DNA of 64,000 bases from Microbacterium hominis NBRC 15708 (GTDB taxonomy: Bacteria; Actinomycetota; Actinomycetes; Actinomycetales; Microbacteriaceae): positions 62,001 through 126,000 of the forward strand of contig NZ_BCWI01000001.1 of NCBI RefSeq assembly GCF_001592125.1. Direction: 5' to 3'. Under the pieces are notes generated by a model, which was given only the letters and a program-made list of their open reading frames with translations, made no database searches and was not told the DNA's origin. A program made the translations under genes and the position numbers. Below, in pieces: positions 17,147 to 26,062 of this stretch. The stretch's first letter is position 1. Every line of letters starts with the position of its first letter.

Positions 17147-18480
17147 CGACCCTGACCTACACCGCGGGGGTCCCCGCGATCGACCACCACTCCCACGCCG
17201 GCTACGTCCGGCCCGGCGAGGAGCTGGAGGGGATCGACGCCCTCGAACGCGAGAACGCGATGGGACACGTGGAGGCGCAGCTTCCGGTCGACGTGTTCGA
17301 CGCCTTCGTCGCCGCGCGCGGTCGCCACGACGGGGAGGAACTCGACCGGCTCGACCGGGAACACGGCATCCGGGCGCTGTTCGAGGAGAGCATCGCCTTC
17401 CAGGCCACGACCGTGCACGCGGTCGCCCTGGCCGACGGAGGCCGGGCGCTCTACGGCGACATTCCCCACGCGGAGCAGGTGCGCATGAGCGCGGAGCGCC
17501 GCCGGGCCGACTTCCCGGGGCTCTACGGGCAGGCGCTGGAGCTCTCTCACACGGCGGCGGTGCTCACCGACATCCCCTGGATCGATTCCGCGCTGTGGCC
17601 CCACGCGCAGTACAAGCCGGTCGCCCGCATCGATCCCTACCTCTACCCGTTCGGGCACCCGCCCTTCCGGCGCCGGGGTTCGGACAGCCCGCGCTTCCAG
17701 CGCGTGTTCGCGTCGATCCTCGCAGATCTGCTCAGCGCACATGGCCTCGCGTCGCCACCGGCGACGCTGGGGGAGTACGTGGCGTTCGTCCGGTCCTCGA
17801 TCATCCGCCGGCAGGAGAGCGGTTTCGTCGGGCTCAAGATCGCCTCGGCCTACGTGCGCTCCCTCCACTTCGTCCGGCGGTCGCGGGAGGAGGCTACGGC
17901 GGCTTACGAGCAGCTGCGCACCGACCCGGCCGCGCTGCAGGGCGAGGCCCACACGATCGTCGCCGACTTCCTCGTCTTCGCGATCGCCGAGCTGGCCGTC
18001 GAACGCGAGCTGCCGGTGCAGATCCACACCGGCATGGGTCACGCCGAGCCCGGACTGCTGCTCACGGGCGCCGACCCGCGCAACCTCGAGCCGCTGCTGT
18101 CCGACCCGGCGCTCAACCGGCTGCGGGTGATCCTCATCCACGGCGGTTACCCGTACACCTCCTACCTGGCGGCGATCGCGCAGGCGCACGGCAACGTGTA
18201 CGTCGACTATTCGTGGATGCCGTACCTCCACCATCACGCTCTCGAGCGGATGCTGCAGGAGTGGCTGGAGCTGCTGCCCGCCAACAAGATCATGTTCGGC
18301 ACCGATACCGGCCAGCCCGAGTTCCACGTCGCGGCCACCGCGCGCGGGCGGCTGCTTCTGGATCGCGCGCTCGCCGCCGGGGTGTCCGACCGCCTGTGGA
18401 GCACCACGCAGGCCGAGTGGCTGGCGGGCCGCGTGCTCAACGAGAACCTTTGTCGTGTCTATGGGTTGGAGGCTCCGTGA
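17143..18480 (+). CDS. Amidohydrolase-superfamily metal-dependent hydrolase
   Basis: This is a 445-aa TIM-barrel hydrolase. The metal ligands are in order: His16 and His18 in DHHSH, Lys232 in GLKIASAY, His295 in IHTGMGH, His333 in LIHGGYPY and Asp388 in FGTDTGQP. This is the amidohydrolase_2 arrangement, which covers deacetylases, decarboxylases and lactonases. The gene lies between a binding protein and its ABC ATPase, overlapping both by 4 nt, so the transported compound is probably the substrate or precursor of this enzyme. The exact reaction is unknown. Confidence 0.88.
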   Translation: MTTLTYTAGVPAIDHHSHAGYVRPGEELEGIDALERENAMGHVEAQLPVDVFDAFVAARGRHDGEELDRLDREHGIRALFEESIAFQATTVHAVALADGGRALYGDIPHAEQVRMSAERRRADFPGLYGQALELSHTAAVLTDIPWIDSALWPHAQYKPVARIDPYLYPFGHPPFRRRGSDSPRFQRVFASILADLLSAHGLASPPATLGEYVAFVRSSIIRRQESGFVGLKIASAYVRSLHFVRRSREEATAAYEQLRTDPAALQGEAHTIVADFLVFAIAELAVERELPVQIHTGMGHAEPGLLLTGADPRNLEPLLSDPALNRLRVILIHGGYPYTSYLAAIAQAHGNVYVDYSWMPYLHHHALERMLQEWLELLPANKIMFGTDTGQPEFHVAATARGRLLLDRALAAGVSDRLWSTTQAEWLAGRVLNENLCRVYGLEAP

Positions 18481-19238
18481 ACGACCTCATCGAGATCACT
18501 GATCTGTCGAAGGTCTATCAGACCCGCACCGGCACGGTCACGGCTCTCTCGCACGTCGACCTCAGCATCGGGGAGGGCGAGTTCGTCTCCATCCTCGGTC
18601 CGAGCGGATGCGGCAAGACGACGCTGCTGAGGATCCTTGCCGGGCTGGAAGGCCACACCGAGGGTGAGGCCACGATCTCCGGAACGCCCATCGGAGCGCC
18701 GCGGGGCGAGGCGGGCATGGTGTTCCAGAAGGCGACGCTGCTGCCGTGGCTGAACATCCTCGACAACGTGCTGCTTCCGCTGAGCCTGAAGCGACGCGTG
18801 ACGGCATCCGATCGTCGCCATGCCACCGCGCTGCTGACGATGGTGGGGCTCGAGGACTTTCTCCGTAAGCACCCGCACGAGCTCTCCGGGGGCATGCAGC
18901 AGCGCGCCGCCATCTGTCGCGCACTCGTGCACGACCCCGCCGTGCTTCTCATGGACGAACCGTTCGGAGCACTGGACGCGATGACCCGCGACGCCCTGAA
19001 CGTCGAAGTCAATCGGATCTGGCGGGAGACCGGCACCACCGCGGTGCTGATCACCCACAGCATCGCCGAGGCCGTCTTCCTCGCCGAGAGAGTGGTGGTG
19101 ATGACTCCCCGGCCCGGCCGGATCGCGGAGATCGTCGAGGTGCCGTTCGGCAAGGAGCGTACCCCCGACCTGCTCGGCGACCCCGAGTTCGCCGCTCTGA
19201 CCTCCCACATCCGACGCCACTTCGAGGTGAACTCATGA
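18477..19238 (+). CDS. NitT/TauT-type ABC ATPase
   Basis: The protein is 253 aa from a GTG that overlaps the amidohydrolase stop. Walker A is GPSGCGKTT, the Q-loop MVFQKATLLPWLNILDN is typical of the SsuB/TauB/NrtC group, and the signature LSGGMQQRAAI and Walker B VLLMDEPFGALD are all intact. It energises the adjacent permease. It is coupled to the permease start by a further 4-nt overlap. Confidence 0.93.
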   Translation: MNDLIEITDLSKVYQTRTGTVTALSHVDLSIGEGEFVSILGPSGCGKTTLLRILAGLEGHTEGEATISGTPIGAPRGEAGMVFQKATLLPWLNILDNVLLPLSLKRRVTASDRRHATALLTMVGLEDFLRKHPHELSGGMQQRAAICRALVHDPAVLLMDEPFGALDAMTRDALNVEVNRIWRETGTTAVLITHSIAEAVFLAERVVVMTPRPGRIAEIVEVPFGKERTPDLLGDPEFAALTSHIRRHFEVNS

Positions 19239-20041
19239 CCGTCAACACTCAGATCGTGACGACGAGGCGTCGCGCGGTGAACACGCCGACGAAGCGCGCT
19301 GTCGGCTCGCTCGGCCTGTTGGCTCTGCTGCTCCTGGTCTGGCAGTTCGTGCCCGGCTGGACGAACACCCCCGAGTACGTGGTGCCGCCGCTGAGCGATG
19401 TGCTCTCCGCCCTCTTCGACCCGAGGGCGTTCCCCCGCTATGTGGAGAACGCCGCCTCGACGATGACGATCGTCCTGACGGGGCTCGCGATCGGCGTCGC
19501 AGCGGGCCTGGCGTTGGCGGTCGTGTTGGCGCAGTTCCCCACGGTGTACGCCGTGGTGTTCCCCTACATCGTGGCGATCGAGTCCATTCCGAAGGTCGCG
19601 ATCGCTCCGCTGTTCATCATCTGGTTCGGCTTCGGGATGCCCTCGAAGGTCGTCGTGGTCGTGCTGCTCGCCTTCTTCCCGATGCTCGTCAACGCGCTGC
19701 ACGGCTTCCGCGGGGTGGATCGCGACCAGGTCGACCTCTTCCGGGTGAACGGTGCCACGCGTTGGCAGATCCAGACGCGTCTCATGCTCCCCGCTGCCCT
19801 CCCGCAGATCTTCTCGGGCCTGGAGCTGGCCGTCGCCAACTCGATGATCGGCGCGATCGTCGCCGAGTTCGTCGGCGCGCAGAAGGGCCTGGGCGTGCTG
19901 ATTCTGCAAGCGCAGGGTCGGATGGAGACGGCGGCCGTGTTCGCGCTCCTCATCATTCTGTCGGTGCTCGGCATCGTGCTGAACCTCATCGTGCGGGTGC
20001 TCCGCAAGGTCGTCGTACGATGGGAGATCACGTCGAAATGA
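19235..20041 (+). CDS. NitT/TauT-type ABC permease
   Basis: This 268-aa inner-membrane protein has about six transmembrane segments, beginning with LGLLALLLLVWQFVPGW. The cytoplasmic EAA loop is visible (DLFRVNGATRWQIQTRLMLP), and the order of segments fits the SsuC/TauC group. The stop overlaps the DUF1028 start (ATGA), completing a five-gene chain in which every junction is translationally coupled. Confidence 0.93.
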   Translation: MTVNTQIVTTRRRAVNTPTKRAVGSLGLLALLLLVWQFVPGWTNTPEYVVPPLSDVLSALFDPRAFPRYVENAASTMTIVLTGLAIGVAAGLALAVVLAQFPTVYAVVFPYIVAIESIPKVAIAPLFIIWFGFGMPSKVVVVVLLAFFPMLVNALHGFRGVDRDQVDLFRVNGATRWQIQTRLMLPAALPQIFSGLELAVANSMIGAIVAEFVGAQKGLGVLILQAQGRMETAAVFALLIILSVLGIVLNLIVRVLRKVVVRWEITSK

Positions 20042-20739
20042 CCTTCAGCATCGTCGCTCGAGACCCGCTGACCGGCGCGGTCGGCGTCTGCCAGGGCACG
20101 GGGTCCATCGCACTCGCATCGCGGTGCCCGCAGGTATCGGGGGAGGCGGCGGTGACGAGCCAGTGGCACTCCGACTGGAGGCTGGGGCTCCGGGCGCTGG
20201 ACCGAGGGCGTGCGGGCCTGGATCCCGTGCTGATCCTCGCGGGGCTGGCCGAAACCGATCCGCACTTCCACTACCGTCAGATCGGCGTCGTCCTCGACGA
20301 CGGCCGCGTCGCCGCCCACACCGGGGATCACGTCGAGCCCGGCCTGTACGCGGGTCACCGCGTGGGGGAGGGTTATGCCGTCCTCGGGAACGGGCTGGTC
20401 GGCCCCGAAGTCCTCGTGGCGATGGAGGAATCGTTCGGAGAGTGCACCGACGTGCCGTTCGAAGAGCGGCTGATGCGCGCCCTGGAGGCGGGACTCGGCG
20501 CGGGTGGGGAAGGGCGCCAGCACCTGTCGTCGTCGATGATCACAGCCGTCCGCGGACAGCGTCGGCATCGTCTGGATCTCCGCGTCGATCTCGCTCCGCA
20601 GGGGCTCGATGCCGTCGCCGAGCTTCGCCGCATCCTCGACGGGTACGCGCCGTTCATCGACTACTACGGGAGCTATTGGCTCGATCATCCCGAGGTCACG
20701 GGCGAGCAATGGCTGGCGATGGGATCGCCCACGTCGTGA
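20038..20739 (+). CDS. DUF1028 family protein (Ntn-hydrolase-like)
   Basis: This is a 233-aa protein. The start TFSIVARDPLTGAVGVCQGT followed by GSIALASRCP is the DUF1028 signature; this family has an Ntn-hydrolase-like fold and is commonly found in catabolic operons for amides and related nitrogen compounds. The ATG at 20038 overlaps the permease stop, so it belongs to the same operon. Together with the amidohydrolase it suggests two successive hydrolytic steps after uptake. The reaction is not established for the family. Confidence 0.85.
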   Translation: MTFSIVARDPLTGAVGVCQGTGSIALASRCPQVSGEAAVTSQWHSDWRLGLRALDRGRAGLDPVLILAGLAETDPHFHYRQIGVVLDDGRVAAHTGDHVEPGLYAGHRVGEGYAVLGNGLVGPEVLVAMEESFGECTDVPFEERLMRALEAGLGAGGEGRQHLSSSMITAVRGQRRHRLDLRVDLAPQGLDAVAELRRILDGYAPFIDYYGSYWLDHPEVTGEQWLAMGSPTS

Positions 20740-20812
20740 GCGTCGTTCGGGGCGGGCGGGCTCACGGGGCGGACGGCGTCCGCGGTCCCGTCTCCGGATT
20801 GCGAGGAAATAT

Positions 20813-20826
20813 ATAGACTGGTCTAT
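20813..20826. promoter_or_regulatory. TetR-type operator over the -10 box of the TetR gene
   Basis: ATAGAC and GTCTAT are perfect arms around TG. The right arm overlaps a TATTAT -10 box (20824-20829) that sits 6 nt before the GTG start, the usual layout for an autorepressor. Confidence 0.7.
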
Positions 20827-20835
20827 TATCGAGAC

Positions 20836-21429
20836 GTGACGACCAAAGGCACCCGCACGAGAGCCCGACTCTCGGAATCCATGCTCGAACTGATCCAGAC
20901 CCACGGCTACAGCGGCACCGGCGTCAACGCCGTGATCGCACACTCCTCGGCCCCCAAAGGCTCCGTGTACTTTCACTTTCCGGACGGTAAGGAAGGGCTC
21001 GGTGCGGCGGCGATCGAACTCGCGGCCGCGCAGTTCGAGACGTTGATCACGGATGCCGCCGCATCCGGAGCCGGAGCTGCCGAGGCCGCCCGCACCGTCA
21101 TCGCGGGGGTGGCTGATCTCGTCGCAGGCAGCGACTTCCAGCTGGGGTGTCCGGTGTCGGTCGTCACCCTGGAGATGGGAGCGCACAACGAGCGACTGCG
21201 CCGCGCCTGTGCCGACGCCTTCGAGTCGTGGATCGCGTCGGCGGCGGCGCTCCTGGAGGCCGACGGGCTCTCCCCGACCGAGGCGCGGGGAATGGCCACC
21301 GTCGTCGTGTCGATGATCGAGGGGGCCGTGATCGTCTCGCGCGCCCTGCGCAGCACGGGGCCGCTGGTGGATGCGGCCGACGGCATAGCGGCGTTCATCG
21401 CTCAGCGCGTCTCGGCGTCGACCTCGTGA
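20836..21429 (+). CDS. TetR/AcrR-family regulator
   Basis: This 197-aa regulator has an N-terminal TetR HTH (TRARLSESMLELIQTHGYSG, then VNAVIAHSSAPKGSVYFHFP, residues about 5-50) and a helical C-terminal domain of the LmrA/YxaF type (SDFQLGCPVSVVTLEM). The GTG start has no ribosome site but follows TATTAT by 6 nt, so a leaderless mRNA is likely. An operator palindrome overlaps that box. The stop overlaps the start of the fusion gene, which it probably controls. Confidence 0.92.
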   Translation: MTTKGTRTRARLSESMLELIQTHGYSGTGVNAVIAHSSAPKGSVYFHFPDGKEGLGAAAIELAAAQFETLITDAAASGAGAAEAARTVIAGVADLVAGSDFQLGCPVSVVTLEMGAHNERLRRACADAFESWIASAAALLEADGLSPTEARGMATVVVSMIEGAVIVSRALRSTGPLVDAADGIAAFIAQRVSASTS

Positions 21430-23213
21430 GCGTCCCCGACCACGGTCGACACGCGCTGGTCCTCGGCGCATCCGGGTTCGTCGGCCGCCACCTCCTGCGT
21501 GCCCTTGCGGGTGCCGGGGGAGAGGTCACGGCGGCCGTGCGCACGCCCGCGTCGGCAGCTCGCCTGCAGCACTGGCTCCGCGAGCACGGCGTGACACGAC
21601 CGGTGGCGACCGTCATCGTCGACTTCGCCTCCGCGGAGCTCGTGCCCGGTGACCGGTCGGCTCTCGCCACGGTCACCGAGATCCACAACTGCGCGGGCTC
21701 CTACCGATTCGGCATGTCCGCGCAGGAGGCGCGCGAGGCCAACGTCGGCATCGTCGAGAGGCTGATCGACGTCGCCGCGGGGCTTCCCGAGCTGCGCCGC
21801 GTCGTCCACGTGTCCGGCTACCGTGTCGGCGGCCAGGATCCCGTGACGGTGCCGTGGTCGGACGACCATCGCGCAGCGGTCTATGCACGCCTCGGCGCCT
21901 ACGAAGCGTCCAAGGTCGAATCCGACGCGGTCTTCCAGGCGCGCGCGAGCGCGCGTGGGATCCCGTGGACGATCGTCAATCCCGCCAGCGTGATCGGCGA
22001 CAGCGTCACGGGCGAATCCGACCAGCAGATCGGCCTCGCCGACACGATCCAGCAGCTCTGGCGCGGCAGGATGGCCGCCCTGCCGGGAGGGGACGCGACC
22101 TTCCTCCCCGTCGTCACCGTCGACCACCTCGCCGCGTTCATGGAACGCGTGGCCGTCGATCCGGCGGCGGAGAGCCGGGCCTACTGGCTCCTCGACGACG
22201 ACACCCCGCCGCTCAGAGATCTGCTCTCGACGGTCGGGCGCCACCTGGGCGTGCCGATACCGCGGCTCACGGTCCCGGTCGGTGTCATCCGGCGTCTCCC
22301 GGCGCGCGTGACCCGCGTCGACCCCGAGACGTTGTCCTTCATGTCTTCCGACCGCTATCCGACGGGGTCCGCGGACGCGCTCGCCGCCGCCCACGGGATC
22401 TCGACGCCCGACGTGCGGCTGTCGCTTCACCGGTGGGCGGATCACCTGGTCGCGCACCGGTTCGGCGACGCGCCCGGCGGCGACCGGCGATTCGTCGACC
22501 ACGGCGGCATCCGCACGTTCGAGATCGGACGCGCGGGTTCGCGTCGGGTGATCCTGCCGGGCCTGCCCGTGAACGCCGACACCTGGGCGCGGGTCGCCGC
22601 AGGCACGGGGGCTCGCGCGGTCGACCTTCCCGGACTGGGCCTGTCCGGCGGTACCGGTCTTCGGGACTGGACCCGGTGGCTGGCGGGTCTGACGAGCGGG
22701 GAGCCGCTCGAGCTCATCGGCCACTCTCTGGGCGCCGCCGCCGCGCTCGCGGTCGCCCGGCGATTCCCCGGGCGTCTCCGGTCGCTCACGCTCGTGTCGC
22801 CGTTCTTCCTGCAGGTCCCGCCACGCGGTGCGGCACGGATCTCGCCGGTCGTGCGCGCGTTCCTGAGGCACGCCGACGCGGTGTGGCTGTCGCGCCGGCT
22901 GACCGGGACCGACGCGGGGGCGGCGGCGCTGGAGTCGAGCGTGAGCGACCTGAGGCGCACCGGCGCGAAGCACGCCGCGGCCCAGCTGTCGCGCGCGGGC
23001 TCGGCGAGGTGGCGGGCGCAGCTGCGGGACGCGCTGAGGGGGTTCGACGGGCCCGTGCGTATCGTCGTCGGCAGCGAGGATCCGCTGGATGCACGCTTCC
23101 GGGACGACCTCGGTCCCCGAGTGGAGATCGTGTCGCTTCCGGGTGCCGGTCACCACCCGCAGCTGACCCATGCGGAGGCCCTCACCGAGGTCCTGTCACG
23201 CCCGGTCGCCTGA
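21426..23213 (+). CDS. Fusion of NAD(P)-dependent SDR/epimerase and alpha/beta hydrolase
   Basis: This is a 595-aa protein in two parts. Residues 8-340 are an extended short-chain dehydrogenase with the nucleotide motif GASGFVG (14-20) and catalytic YEASK (Tyr159, Lys163). Residues about 355-595 are an alpha/beta hydrolase with nucleophile Ser434 in IGHSLGA, acid Asp552 in GSEDPLD and a His at 576/577 in GAGHHPQ. Each domain is common alone, and their fusion suggests sequential action on one substrate, such as an ester or lactone and its alcohol or ketone. The GTG overlaps the TetR stop. The substrate is unknown. Confidence 0.85.
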   Translation: MSVPDHGRHALVLGASGFVGRHLLRALAGAGGEVTAAVRTPASAARLQHWLREHGVTRPVATVIVDFASAELVPGDRSALATVTEIHNCAGSYRFGMSAQEAREANVGIVERLIDVAAGLPELRRVVHVSGYRVGGQDPVTVPWSDDHRAAVYARLGAYEASKVESDAVFQARASARGIPWTIVNPASVIGDSVTGESDQQIGLADTIQQLWRGRMAALPGGDATFLPVVTVDHLAAFMERVAVDPAAESRAYWLLDDDTPPLRDLLSTVGRHLGVPIPRLTVPVGVIRRLPARVTRVDPETLSFMSSDRYPTGSADALAAAHGISTPDVRLSLHRWADHLVAHRFGDAPGGDRRFVDHGGIRTFEIGRAGSRRVILPGLPVNADTWARVAAGTGARAVDLPGLGLSGGTGLRDWTRWLAGLTSGEPLELIGHSLGAAAALAVARRFPGRLRSLTLVSPFFLQVPPRGAARISPVVRAFLRHADAVWLSRRLTGTDAGAAALESSVSDLRRTGAKHAAAQLSRAGSARWRAQLRDALRGFDGPVRIVVGSEDPLDARFRDDLGPRVEIVSLPGAGHHPQLTHAEALTEVLSRPVA

Positions 23214-23241
23214 CCTCGGCATCCGCACTCTCGGGATACCG

Positions 23242-23844
23242 CTACATCCGTTCCAACGGGTTGGCGGCCAGCTTGGCGACGATGCCGCCGTCGAGCAGGC
23301 GCCGCGCGGCCGTGTCGGGCTTGCGCGCGGCCTGGTCCGCGACGCACGCGCCGAACTCCGCCGCGAGTCGCCCGCGGGGGTACACCGCGAGCACCTCGCG
23401 CACGAACGACTCCGGAAGGGCGTCGGGTCGCGCGCCGGAGATGTCGAGGCCCGTGGCGATCTCGAGGAGGTGGCCCTCGGCATCCATCGCCGGGTCGACC
23501 TGCGGCCAGTTGTGCCGCACGATGACCTCGAGCACCCGGGTGCGTCGCTCGGCGGGCCAGCCGGCCCCCGCGGTGAGCGCGACGCCCACGTGTCCGCCGG
23601 CGTGCTCGTATGAGACGGTGTGGTTGTCGAACGCGGTCACGGTGCCGATGTCGTGCAGCACCGCCGCGACGTAGAGCAGCTCGTGGTCGACCTCGGCGAT
23701 GCCGTCGACGCGCGCGAACGCTTCGGCCCAGAGCCACGAGCGCAGCGCGTGGGCCGTGATCGCGGGGGACTGGTACTGGCGGGCGAGCTCGAGCGCTCCT
23801 CGCGCGGCGAGGGTGTCGGGTGCGCGGAAGTCGGTGGGGTGCAT
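23242..23844 (-). CDS. HD-domain phosphohydrolase-like protein
   Basis: This 200-aa protein contains an HD domain (ITAHALRSWLWAEAFA near 30-45, VAAVLHDIGTVTAF near 60-75, then EVIVRHNWP near 115). HD proteins are metal-dependent phosphohydrolases; small ones like this include cyanamide-hydratase relatives. Codons upstream of the ATG at 23844 belong to the antisense of the next gene, so this start is preferred. It diverges from the oxidoreductase gene. Confidence 0.8.
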   Translation of the reverse strand: MHPTDFRAPDTLAARGALELARQYQSPAITAHALRSWLWAEAFARVDGIAEVDHELLYVAAVLHDIGTVTAFDNHTVSYEHAGGHVGVALTAGAGWPAERRTRVLEVIVRHNWPQVDPAMDAEGHLLEIATGLDISGARPDALPESFVREVLAVYPRGRLAAEFGACVADQAARKPDTAARRLLDGGIVAKLAANPLERM

Positions 23845-23976
23845 GCCTCCAGTCTCCGCGCGCCCGATGCGCACCGACCGCCGCGTGGGCGTCGAGCCTC
23901 GTCGCATTCCTGCCAGATCGGTGCGCGACGCGCGTGCCTCGCTCTCCGTGCCGGCGTCGGAGATATCGTCGACGCC

Positions 23977-24927
23977 GTGAGCGTGGGAGCGCGAGTCGGA
24001 TTCATCGGCCTCGGGATCATGGGGGAGCCCATGGCGCTCAACCTGGTGCGCACTGGCGTGGCGCTGACGGTGTGGAACCGGTCGGAGCGCGCCCGAAGGG
24101 TGCTGGTGGATGCCGGGGCGACGGCCGCGGCGGAACCGGCGGAGGTGTTCGCGCGGTCGGAGATCGTCATCCTCATGCTGGCCGGCACGTCGGCGATCGA
24201 CGACGTGCTGGGTCCCGACGGCGCCCGGCGCGCGGAGATGCTCACCGGGCGCACGGTGGTCAACATGGGCACCGTGCCGCCGGAGTACTCCGCCCGGCTG
24301 GCCGCCGAGATCACCGGCGCCGGCGGCGTCTTCGTGGAGGCGCCCGTGTCGGGGTCGCGACGCCCGGCGGAGGAGGGGACTCTCGTCGGCATGCTCGCCG
24401 GGCCCGAGGATGCGGTGGCCCGCGTCAAACCGATCCTGGAGCCCCTGTGCGGCGCGCTCACCTTCTGCGGGGACGTCCCGTCGGCGTTGACGATGAAGCT
24501 CTCCGTCAACGTCTTCCTCATCGCGGTGGTCACGGGGCTGGCCGAGTCCTTCCATTTCGCCGCCCAGCACGGCGTGCCCGCGACCCTGTTGCGGCAGGTG
24601 CTCGATGCCGGGCAGATGTCCTCGCCCATCTCTCGCGTGAAGACCGCCAAGCTCGCGGCGGAAGACTGGACGCCGCAGGCATCCATCCGTGACGTGCTGA
24701 TGAACAACGAGCTGATCACCGAGTCCGCGCGCACCGCCGGCATCGCGAGCCCGCTCCTCGACGTGACTCGGGAGTTGTACGCCGACGCCGTCGCGCGCGG
24801 TGACGGCGACCTCGACATGGCGGCCGTCGTGCGGGCGATCTCCGATCGGTCGGCGGGCGGCGCCTCGCCGGAACTCACAGCCGGCGTCCAGCCTGGCGGG
24901 ACCAAATCGGGCGCATCCTCTGTTTGA
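23977..24927 (+). CDS. 3-hydroxyisobutyrate dehydrogenase-family oxidoreductase
   Basis: This is a 316-aa protein. The N-terminal Rossmann motif GFIGLGIMGEPMA (about 7-19), the substrate motif EAPVSGSRRPAEEGTL near 126-141 and the catalytic Lys region LTMKLSVNVFL near 170 define the beta-hydroxyacid dehydrogenase family. Members reduce or oxidise small hydroxyacids; the substrate is not readable, and a clearer mmsB homologue lies at 43112. No ribosome site precedes the GTG, but TATCGT ends 7 nt before it, so translation is probably leaderless. Confidence 0.88.
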   Translation: MSVGARVGFIGLGIMGEPMALNLVRTGVALTVWNRSERARRVLVDAGATAAAEPAEVFARSEIVILMLAGTSAIDDVLGPDGARRAEMLTGRTVVNMGTVPPEYSARLAAEITGAGGVFVEAPVSGSRRPAEEGTLVGMLAGPEDAVARVKPILEPLCGALTFCGDVPSALTMKLSVNVFLIAVVTGLAESFHFAAQHGVPATLLRQVLDAGQMSSPISRVKTAKLAAEDWTPQASIRDVLMNNELITESARTAGIASPLLDVTRELYADAVARGDGDLDMAAVVRAISDRSAGGASPELTAGVQPGGTKSGASSV

Positions 24928-24968
24928 TCAGGTGACGCCGCAGCCAGCGGTGTCGCAGAGGAGACATC

Positions 24969-25454
24969 ATGTCGAAGGACTACCGCAAGACCCCCGAGGC
25001 GCTCGGCCGCCTCACCGATCAGCAGTACGCCGTGACACAGGAAGAGGGCACCGAGCCCCCGTTCCGCAACGCTTACTGGGACCTGCACGACGACGGCATC
25101 TACGTCGATGTCGTCTCGGGCCAGCCCCTGTTCGCATCGACCGACAAGTTCGACAGCGGCACCGGATGGCCGAGCTTCACCCGCCCGATCGAGCCGGATG
25201 CCGTGGTCACCACGACCGACCGCACGCTGTGGATGACGCGCACCGAGGTGCGCTCGTCGGGCGCCGAGAGCCACCTCGGCCATGTGTTCGACGACGGCCC
25301 CCGCGCGGAGGGCGGCCTGCGCTACTGCATGAACTCGGCCGCGCTGAGGTTCGTGCCCGTCGAGGACCTCGCCGCCCAGGGTTACGGTGAGTACCTCGAC
25401 CGTTTCCCGAACGCCCCCACCACCGACCCCACCCCTCAGGAGGATGCAGCATGA
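24969..25454 (+). CDS. msrB: Peptide-methionine (R)-S-oxide reductase
   Basis: This 161-aa enzyme reduces methionine-R-sulfoxide in proteins. The catalytic [11 protein letters not shown] is present near residue 120, and [10 protein letters not shown] and [11 protein letters not shown] match the family. The two CxxC zinc motifs of many MsrB proteins are absent, which marks the zinc-free form. It overlaps msrA by 4 nt, so both oxide stereoisomers are repaired from one transcript. Confidence 0.95.
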   Translation: MSKDYRKTPEALGRLTDQQYAVTQEEGTEPPFRNAYWDLHDDGIYVDVVSGQPLFASTDKFDSGTGWPSFTRPIEPDAVVTTTDRTLWMTRTEVRSSGAESHLGHVFDDGPRAEGGLRYCMNSAALRFVPVEDLAAQGYGEYLDRFPNAPTTDPTPQEDAA

Positions 25455-25999
25455 CCAGCGGACCGAGCGACACCGGAGCCATCACCCAGCCGGCCGGCAC
25501 CGAGACGGCCATCCTCGCGGGCGGCTGTTTCTGGGGCATGGAGGATCTGATCCGCCGTCAGCCCGGCGTGATCAGCACCCGCGTCGGCTACACGGGCGGT
25601 CAGAACGATCACGCGACCTACCGTCATCACCCGGGGCACGCCGAGGCGGTCGAGATCGTCTTCGACCCGAATGCGACCAGCTATCGCGACATCCTGGCGT
25701 TCTTCTTCCAGATCCATGATCCGTCGACGCTGAACCGCCAGGGCAACGACATCGGCACGAGCTACCGCTCCGCCATCTTCCCCGTCACGCCCGACCAGGA
25801 GCACGTCGCGCGCGAGACCATCGCCGACGTCGATGCGTCGGGGCTGTGGCCGGCGCCGGCCGTGACCACGATCGAGCCGCTGGGTGCGTTCTGGGAGGCC
25901 GAGCCGGAGCACCAGGACTACCTGCTGCGCTACCCCAACGGCTACACGTGCCACTTCCCGCGTGCGGGGTGGGTCCTGCCGTCCCGCGCCGACGCCTGA
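25451..25999 (+). CDS. msrA: Peptide-methionine (S)-S-oxide reductase
   Basis: This is a 182-aa enzyme. The catalytic GCFWGMEDL lies near residue 25, followed by [20 protein letters not shown] and the [20 protein letters not shown] region, all typical of MsrA. It reduces methionine-S-sulfoxide. It is coupled to msrB upstream, and a perfect hairpin just after the stop ends the operon. Confidence 0.96.
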   Translation: MTSGPSDTGAITQPAGTETAILAGGCFWGMEDLIRRQPGVISTRVGYTGGQNDHATYRHHPGHAEAVEIVFDPNATSYRDILAFFFQIHDPSTLNRQGNDIGTSYRSAIFPVTPDQEHVARETIADVDASGLWPAPAVTTIEPLGAFWEAEPEHQDYLLRYPNGYTCHFPRAGWVLPSRADA

Positions 26000-26012
26000 G
26001 CGACGCGCGGGA

Positions 26013-26053
26013 GTACGCCCCGAAGCTGTGAGGCGCACATCTTCGGGGCGTAC
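26013..26053 (+). terminator. Terminator of msrB-msrA
   Basis: There are perfect 13-bp arms (GTACGCCCCGAAG and complement) with a 15-nt loop. The 3' arm overlaps the TACCGT -10 box at 26051-26056 that drives the next gene. Confidence 0.75.
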
Positions 26054-26062
26054 CGTCAGGTC

